The notes below the pieces were generated by a model. It was not told the DNA's origin. It ran no database searches and was given only the letters and a program-made list of their open reading frames with translations. 64,000 nt of DNA from Dreissena polymorpha (lineage: Eukaryota > Mollusca > Bivalvia > Myida > Dreissenidae), in contig NC_068366.1 of assembly GCF_020536995.1 (NCBI RefSeq), positions 32,852,611 through 32,916,610 of the forward strand, written 5' to 3'. This document shows, one piece after another, positions 61,001 through 64,000 of this stretch (its first letter is position 1; each line of letters opens with the position of its first letter). The translations under genes and the position numbers were made by a program.

Positions 61001-62695
61001 ACCCATATTCGAACTTGACCTAGCCATCATCTAGATACAACTTCTGACCAAGTTTGGTGAAGCTCGGATGAAAACTAATTGAATTAGAGAGCGGACACCA
61101 TGCTCAATGTTTAAAACGCACTAAGTGACCCTGTGACCTAGTTTTTGATCCGGCATTACCCATATTTGAACTTGACCTAGCCATCATCTAGATACAACTT
61201 CTGACCATGTTTGGTAAAGCTCGGATGAAAACTACTTGAATTAGAGAGCGGACACCATGCTCAATGTTTAAAACGCACTAAGTGACCCGGTGACCTAGTT
61301 TTTGATCCGACATGACCCATATTCGAACTTGACCTAGCCATCATCTATATACAACTTCTGACCAAGTTTGGTGAAGCTCGGATGAAAACTAATTGAATTA
61401 GAGAGCGGACACCATGCTCTTTGTTTAAAACGCACTAAGTCACCCCGTGACCTAGTTTTGATCCGGCATGACCCATATTCGAACTTGACCTAGACATCAT
61501 CTAGATACAACATCTGATCAAGTTTGGTGAAGCTCAGATGAATACTACTTGAATTAAAGAGCGGACACCATGCTCAATGTTTAAAACGCACTAAGTGACC
61601 CTGTGACCTAGTTTTTGATCCATCATGACCCATATTCGAACTTGACCTAGACATCATCTAGATACAACATCTGACCAAGTTTGGTGAAGATCGGATGAAA
61701 AAAACTTGAATTAGAGAACGGACACTGAATACGGACCAACCGACAGACCGACCGACAGACAGACAAGCTCACTCCTATATACCCCCCTAAACTTTGGTTT
61801 TGGGGGTATAAATATCACATTAACTGAAAACCTCATGTTTTTTAATAAAAATCAAAATGATGCACCACAAAACCTTTTTAATTTTTGCACATTTGACAAA
61901 ATGATTACAGGAATTAAAGTTTAATTAAAGTCTTAATTTAATGCTTTTTGTTCTTTTTGCCCTTGCCTGGGCGGACAACAAGATTATAAAATAACTTGCC
62001 CGGACCCAACATGTACTTGCCAGGGACAATAGGACAACTGTTAATGTTGAGCCCTGCACACACCGATCTTATAGACAATTAACGTAGTGATGTCATCTCT
62101 ATGTATAGAATGATTTTACGACGTCATTCCAATTTGTGGTTTGTTTTCGTTAGTACAATGTCGTCTGCTTAAAAATGGCTTATCTGCTTTCCTTTGGTTT
62201 TTCGTCTTCAAAATCACAAGTTTTTGTCAGGCATTATGGCTTTCTATAATGATTATGTTTAAAAATCAATAATCTCGAGTTTTCCTGTTATTCTAGTCAG
62301 TTCTAATTGTATTGAAATTGCCTACAGTTATGTTAACATGTATTTTGAATGATTAAAGTCTTTATGATTTGAGCATTTTGTATAATTTCATAATTTTGCA
62401 AAGTACTGAGCAGAATAAGATATAATGGTCAGGACAAGGTGCTTTTTGGTCAGGACAAGTTAAATTTTGATCTACTTGTCCGACCGGACAAGTGGCTTCA
62501 AAAGTTAATGTCGAGCCCTAAAATAGGTCACAAAATGAAGGCAATTACCGAGTGTTCTATTTCTCCCCAGACACCGACGTAAAATCCAAACGTGCTCTTG
62601 TCTAAGTTGTACAGACGTGCCTTTTCGTAAGTTTCTTGGTCCATTATACTTGAAATATTCTCTGGAATTTTGGTAACTGTTCTGTACAACTCTCT
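42435..62695 (-). CDS. ZMPSTE24: CAAX prenyl protease 1 homologue, ZMPSTE24/STE24 (first exon off window)
   Basis: Exons in reading order: 62695-62549, 59674-59588, 58312-58196, 57446-57294, 49296-49155, 46525-46410, 44876-44694, 43925-43785, 42653-42435. Together 1305 bases, one open frame of 434 residues plus TGA. The human protein has 475, and alignment from memory puts the missing part at about the first 40 residues. The zinc site is HELGH (H297, E298, H301 in window numbering) with the downstream glutamate E376 in FEFQADAFA, all intact. Several hydrophobic helices fit a seven-span ER and inner nuclear membrane metalloprotease. Known role: removes the C-terminal three residues from farnesylated CAAX proteins and makes a second cut in prelamin A; it also clears clogged translocons. 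The acidic/basic loop just before HELGH is the variable part. Confidence 0.97.
42685..43410 (+). repeat. Minisatellite, units of about 33-40 bp
   Basis: Around 18 degenerate copies of a unit with AAAATCAGATATTGTCTGTT followed by GGTGAAAAAATAA. Begins about 30 bases from the acceptor of the last ZMPSTE24 exon. Confidence 0.9.
43785..43925 (-). CDS. ZMPSTE24: ZMPSTE24 exon, [11 protein letters not shown] block
   Basis: 47 codons, acceptor CTTTTCAG, donor GTAAGT. Encodes [20 protein letters not shown] and [13 protein letters not shown], a membrane helix region. Confidence 0.96.
43966..44442. mobile_element. MITE with inverted repeats of about 60 bp and TTAA ends
   Basis: The left end TTAAAGCCTCTATAACGCTC and the right end GAGCATTATAGAGGCTTTAA are mirror images, and the match runs inward through CAACGAAAATTTCGT and TTTCGTAAAATAAAGTT. 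No protein. TTAA at both borders could be a piggyBac-type target site or simply part of the repeat. Confidence 0.8.
44579..44680 (+). repeat. Two-copy tandem duplication, about 56 bp
   Basis: ACAAGGGTCATAAATTTATT ... ATATGTCAT ... CACACT occurs twice in succession, a few bases downstream of the HELGH exon on the minus strand. Confidence 0.85.
44694..44876 (-). CDS. ZMPSTE24: ZMPSTE24 exon with HELGH zinc site
   Basis: 61 codons, acceptor AATTCAG, donor GTGCGT. Starts with a charged, poorly conserved loop ([10 protein letters not shown]...), then [20 protein letters not shown], the catalytic zinc-binding motif. Confidence 0.98.
45045..45317 (+). repeat. Pearl-like repeat family D, copy 1
   Basis: Head AACAAGACTTTTGCCAAGC then ATATGTCCCCTACTGG; one core unit with GTTGCCATAGCAACCAGAAT and AAAGTTATCGCAGGATCCAG; tail CCGGTAGGGGACA, the mirror of the head word. 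Confidence 0.85.
45318..46023. other. ZMPSTE24 intron sequence, nothing recognised
   Basis: AT-rich, no exon-like block and no repeat ends found. Confidence 0.5.
46024..46297 (+). repeat. Pearl-like repeat family G
   Basis: Head AACAAGA followed by a strong hairpin GCACCGC / GCGGGTGC, then CGCTCATCTATTTTT; a short G-rich core; tail AAAAATAGATGAGCT, the mirror of the head word. Confidence 0.75.
46410..46525 (-). CDS. ZMPSTE24: ZMPSTE24 exon, [13 protein letters not shown] block
   Basis: 116 bases, acceptor TGTCCAG, donor GTTATG. Encodes [20 protein letters not shown] and VLFDTLL, almost the same as the human sequence. Confidence 0.97.
46570..46796. mobile_element. MITE, GCATATGCGTAAAGTGTTGT family, copy 1
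   Basis: Left end GCATATGCGTAAAGTGTTGT and right end ACAACACTTTATGCACATGC are inverted repeats. About 230 bp, non-coding. A related copy is at 59227-59430. Confidence 0.8.
47081..49109 (+). repeat. Pearl-like repeat family D, copy 2, split by family E
   Basis: Head piece 47081-47160 (TGTCAAGCAATATGGTCCCT ... ACCGG) and remainder 48706-49109 with two core units of about 170 bp, a (GACA)n stretch at 49024-49056, and tail CCGGTAGGGGACAATA. Confidence 0.85.
47163..48705 (+). repeat. Pearl-like repeat family E, nine tandem units
   Basis: Head AACAAGAATATCAGTGAAAC then GATGCTCCCC; nine units of about 155 bp (GTGACCTTGACCTTGACC, AAAAGGTAGAGGTCCATGCA, GTACCTACATGCCAAATATG); GGAAG-rich microsatellite; perfect terminal hairpin with arms ATGCTCCCC / GGGGAGCAT (48673-48700). 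Inserted in family D. Confidence 0.9.
49155..49296 (-). CDS. ZMPSTE24: ZMPSTE24 exon, [10 protein letters not shown] block
   Basis: 142 bases, acceptor TTCACAG, donor GTAAGA. Encodes [20 protein letters not shown] and [16 protein letters not shown], strongly conserved with human. Confidence 0.97.
49662..51813. mobile_element. Non-autonomous element, copy 1 (about 2.15 kb)
   Basis: Starts ATGGAATGAGTGATGTATTG and ends CTTAAGGTGTCGCAACTCTAG TAA. The tips contain GGAATGAGTG and CACTCATTCC as an inverted pair. Next to the left tip are two palindromes (ACGTCATCA/TGATGACGT and TCATTCG/CGAATGA); next to the right tip a hairpin GCGAAACCC / GGTGTCGC lies 4-5 bases before CTAGT, a Helitron-like 3' end pattern. 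Internal blocks such as GACGAGTTGAAGAAAGGTTT are repeated. No protein seen. Confidence 0.7.
54622..54791. mobile_element. Small hAT-like MITE, CAGTGTTTTCC ends
   Basis: CAGTGTTTTC at the left and GAGAACACTG at the right form a short terminal inverted repeat. 170 bp, non-coding. The superfamily call rests only on the CAGTG tip. Confidence 0.55.
54947..55334. mobile_element. Small hAT-like MITE, CAGGGATGGAAATAA ends
   Basis: CAGGGATGGAAATAAG is mirrored by TTAGTTTCAATCCCTG. Inside, CAGGGCAAG and CTGGGCAAC words recur. No protein. Confidence 0.65.
55420..55900 (+). repeat. Tandem-core repeat with AGCTC hairpin head
   Basis: A head hairpin with outer arms AGCTCGACTAT and ATAGTGGAGCT (55421-55457) is followed by about two and a half units of roughly 185 bp sharing GTTTGCGTACCACCTCAAAT and TGACATATTGCTTT. 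No tail is seen because another repeat begins at 55901. Confidence 0.7.
55901..56771 (-). repeat. Pearl-like repeat family H
   Basis: Reads on the minus strand: head AACAAGAAACAATCGGAGAC then GATGCTCCCC (56771-56740), about four and a half units of roughly 160 bp (TTGTCCGGGCTATTTCTC and TATCAGCCGGTTCT on the plus strand), GGACGGACAGACG, and a terminal hairpin with ATGCTCCCCCC / GGGGGGAGCAT arms (55903-55937). Confidence 0.85.
56890..57180 (+). repeat. Short tandem array, TTTTTTTCGTACCCAAA units
   Basis: About 16 degenerate units of 15-20 bases built on TTTTCGTACC. Ends about 110 bases before the donor of the ZMPSTE24 exon at 57294. Confidence 0.85.
57294..57446 (-). CDS. ZMPSTE24: ZMPSTE24 exon, IGGDYFFIY block
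   Basis: 51 codons, acceptor AATTCAG, donor GTAAGT. Encodes [20 protein letters not shown]. The repeat element in the next intron ends only about 28 bases from its donor. Confidence 0.97.
57447..58195. other. ZMPSTE24 intron, nothing recognised
   Basis: AT-rich sequence without repeats I can define. Confidence 0.5.
58196..58312 (-). CDS. ZMPSTE24: ZMPSTE24 exon, [11 protein letters not shown] block
   Basis: 39 codons, acceptor TGTACAG, donor GTATTA. Encodes [20 protein letters not shown], nearly identical to the human TFVIEEKHGFN motif. Confidence 0.97.
58424..58732 (+). repeat. Pearl-like repeat family D, copy 3
   Basis: Head AACAAGATTATTGCCAAGC then ATATGTCCCCTACTGG, one core unit, then CACCGAGCGCAAACCATAAG and tail CCAGTAGGGGACA. 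Confidence 0.85.
58733..59226. other. ZMPSTE24 intron, no gene seen
   Basis: Plain AT-rich stretch between a family D repeat and a MITE. A 79-codon frame at 59049-59288 has no domain. Confidence 0.45.
59227..59430. mobile_element. MITE, GCATGTGCGTAAAGTG family, copy 2
   Basis: Left end CATGCATGTGCGTAAAGTG and right end CACTTTACACACATGCAT are inverted repeats. Internal blocks CAGATTAGCC and GGCTAATCTGGGACAACAC match the copy at 46570. Confidence 0.8.
59588..59674 (-). CDS. ZMPSTE24: ZMPSTE24 exon, GGIP-LWR block
   Basis: 29 codons, acceptor TTTTCAG, donor GTAAGC. Encodes [20 protein letters not shown], like the human GGIPYLWRLSG helix. Confidence 0.95.
60458..62056. mobile_element. Related hAT-like element, middle shell
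   Basis: Terminal inverted repeats CAGGGCTCAACATTAAC and GTTAATGTTGAGCCCTG. Similar to the outer element (CTCGACATTAA versus CTCAACATTAA), so a member of the same broad family. No clear target duplication. Lies wholly within the outer element. Confidence 0.75.
60541..61812 (+). repeat. Pearl-like repeat family F, inner core
   Basis: Head hairpin GTCAC / GTGAC then GAATACCCCC; seven to eight units of about 155-160 bp (GTGACCTAGTTTTTGATCCG, AACTTGACCTAGCCATCATC, GACCAAGTTTGGTGAAGCTC, CGGACACCATGCTCAATG); (GACC/GACA)n at 61735-61763; terminal hairpin with arms TATACCCCC / GGGGGTATA (61778-61810). Confidence 0.88.
62549..62695 (-). CDS. ZMPSTE24: ZMPSTE24 exon, first in window
   Basis: 49 codons with acceptor TTTACAG and donor GTAATT. 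Encodes [20 protein letters not shown] and [16 protein letters not shown], matching the human MDSETFEKSRLYQLDKSTF region. Phase 0 at both ends. Confidence 0.96.
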
Positions 62696-62829
62696 CTGTA
62701 AATAAAAGAAAATATAATATAATACTATTCAGTGTACAAGCAGAATGTAAATTACATGATTTATTCACCTAAAGACATAGATAACTAGAAATGGCGCCAC
62801 AGAGGCCCACGCGTATCCCCACGCCCCAT

Positions 62830-64000
62830 GTTTGACCCAGGAGCGCCCTATGGTTGGTAATGGGTCCATGCATAGTTGAGATTGACCGTATTGTCATGAG
62901 AGAAGTTCAGTATCAATCAAAGTGAATCGGTGTAGAAATGAAGAAATTATAACAAAAGACAATTTTGGGTGGGTGTGGCCTATTATGGGCGGGGCGCCCC
63001 AGGGTTGGTAAAGGGGCCATACATAGTTGAGATTGACCGTATTGTCATAAGAGATATTCAGTATCAATTTGAAGTAAAGCGGTGTAGAAATGAAGAAATT
63101 ATAGTAAAAGGCAATTATGGGAGGGCGTGGCCTATGTGGGCGGGGTGTCCCAGGGTTGGTAATGGCGCCATGCATAGTTGAGATTGACTGTATTGTCATA
63201 AAAGAGGTGCAGTATCAATTTGAAGTGAATCGGTGTAGAAATGAAGATATTATAGTAAAAGGCAATTTTGGGTGGGCGTGGCCTATGTGGGCGGGGCGCC
63301 CCAGGGTTGGTAATGGGGCCATGCATAGTTGAGATTAACTGTATTGTCATAAGAGAGGTTCAGTATCAATTTGAAGTAAATCGGTGTAGAAATGAAGAAA
63401 TTATAGTAAAAGGCAATTTTGGATGGGCGTGGCCTATGTGGGTGTGGCCTATTATGGGCGGGGCGCCCCAGGGTTGATAATGGGGCCATACATAGTTGAG
63501 ATTGACCGTATTGTCATAAGAGAAGTTCAGTATCAATGAGAAGTGAATCTGTGTAGAAATGAAGAAATTATAGTAAAAGACAATTTTGGGTGGGTGTGAC
63601 CTATTATGGGCGGGGCGCCCCAGGGTTGGTAATGGGGCCTTACATAGTTGAGATTGACCGTATTGTCTTAAGACATGTTCAGTATCAATTTGAAGTAAAT
63701 CGGTGTAAAAATGAAGAAATTATAGTAAAAGGCAATTTTGGGTGTGCGTGGCCTATGTGGGCGGGGTGCCCTAGGGTTGGTAATTGGTAATGGCGCCATG
63801 CATAGTTGAGATTGACCGTATTGTCATTAAAGAGGTTCAGTATCAATTTGAAGTGAATCGGTGTAGAAATGAAGAAATTATAGTAAAAGGCAATTTTGGG
63901 TAGGCGTGGCCTATGTGGGCGGGGCGCACCAGGGTTGAAAATGGAGCCATGCATAGTTGAGATTAACTGTGTTGTCATAAGAGAGGTTCTGTATCAATTT
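62830..64000 (+). repeat. Tandem satellite, about 150 bp units, runs off the window
   Basis: Eight copies with the GGGCGCCCCAGGGTTGG-type block at about 62844, 62994, 63148, 63298, 63466, 63616, 63768 and 63928. Each unit also has CATAGTTGAGATTGACCGTA and AAATGAAGAAATTATAGTAA. Open frames of about 70 codons recur in step with the unit and have no coding support. Confidence 0.92.

Larger units (their letters stand above)
60117..62519. mobile_element. hAT-like element, outer shell of a three-level nest
   Basis: Terminal inverted repeats CAGGGCTCGACATTAA and TTAATGTCGAGCCCT. Flanks GAAATAGG and AAAATAGG match at 7 of 8 positions, as an 8-bp target duplication of a hAT transposon would. Words CCGACAGGACAAGTGG and CCGACCGGACAAGTGG recur inside each end. 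No transposase is present. Confidence 0.75.

Noticed and set aside
62894-63978. Series of 70-100 codon frames on both strands
   Set aside because: They recur in step with the 150-bp satellite unit and have no sign of coding constraint.

Overview
The window reads as nuclear DNA of an AT-rich animal genome, most likely a bivalve mollusc. It contains two intron-rich animal genes with GT-AG splice sites, and its introns are packed with tandem-core repeats that have GGAC/GACA microsatellite tails, the style described as pearl/CvA-like (Helentron-related) elements in clams and oysters. I cannot name the species.

Layout. 1-10188 is a Ty3/Gypsy-type LTR retrotransposon on the minus strand. It has two LTRs that look identical, gag, pol, and a third reading frame between pol and the 3' LTR that encodes a two-zinc-finger protein with a C-terminal helical region. 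10189-13848 is non-coding apart from a broken LINE reverse transcriptase. 13849-37056 (+) carries the 3' 21 exons of an adhesion GPCR. Spliced, they give one continuous 674-residue frame: a cadherin-like piece, a hormone-receptor domain, the GAIN domain with its GPS cleavage motif, seven membrane helices and a very short tail. Its introns hold two LINE remnants, a long-arm foldback element, a tRNA-like sequence inside an inverted-repeat element, and GA/GGGA microsatellites. 37057-42434 is a tail-to-tail intergenic gap full of nested tandem-core repeats. 42435-62695 (-) carries nine exons of ZMPSTE24/STE24 (CAAX prenyl protease 1), 434 residues with HELGH and the downstream glutamate. Only about the first 40 residues are missing, off the right edge. 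Its introns are very heavily loaded with repeats. 62830-64000 is a GC-rich satellite of about 150 bp units that runs off the window.

The two host genes show no functional link. The receptor would work at the plasma membrane. The protease would work in ER/nuclear membranes, clipping prenylated CAAX proteins such as prelamin A or its invertebrate equivalents.

The most interesting signals are two. First, the extra zinc-finger frame in the young LTR element. Second, a shared construction plan among at least six dispersed repeat families: an ACAAGA head, a short hairpin, a family-specific C-rich word, tandem units of about 140-170 bp, a microsatellite, and a terminal arm that is the reverse complement of the same word. 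Several of these elements are nested inside each other.
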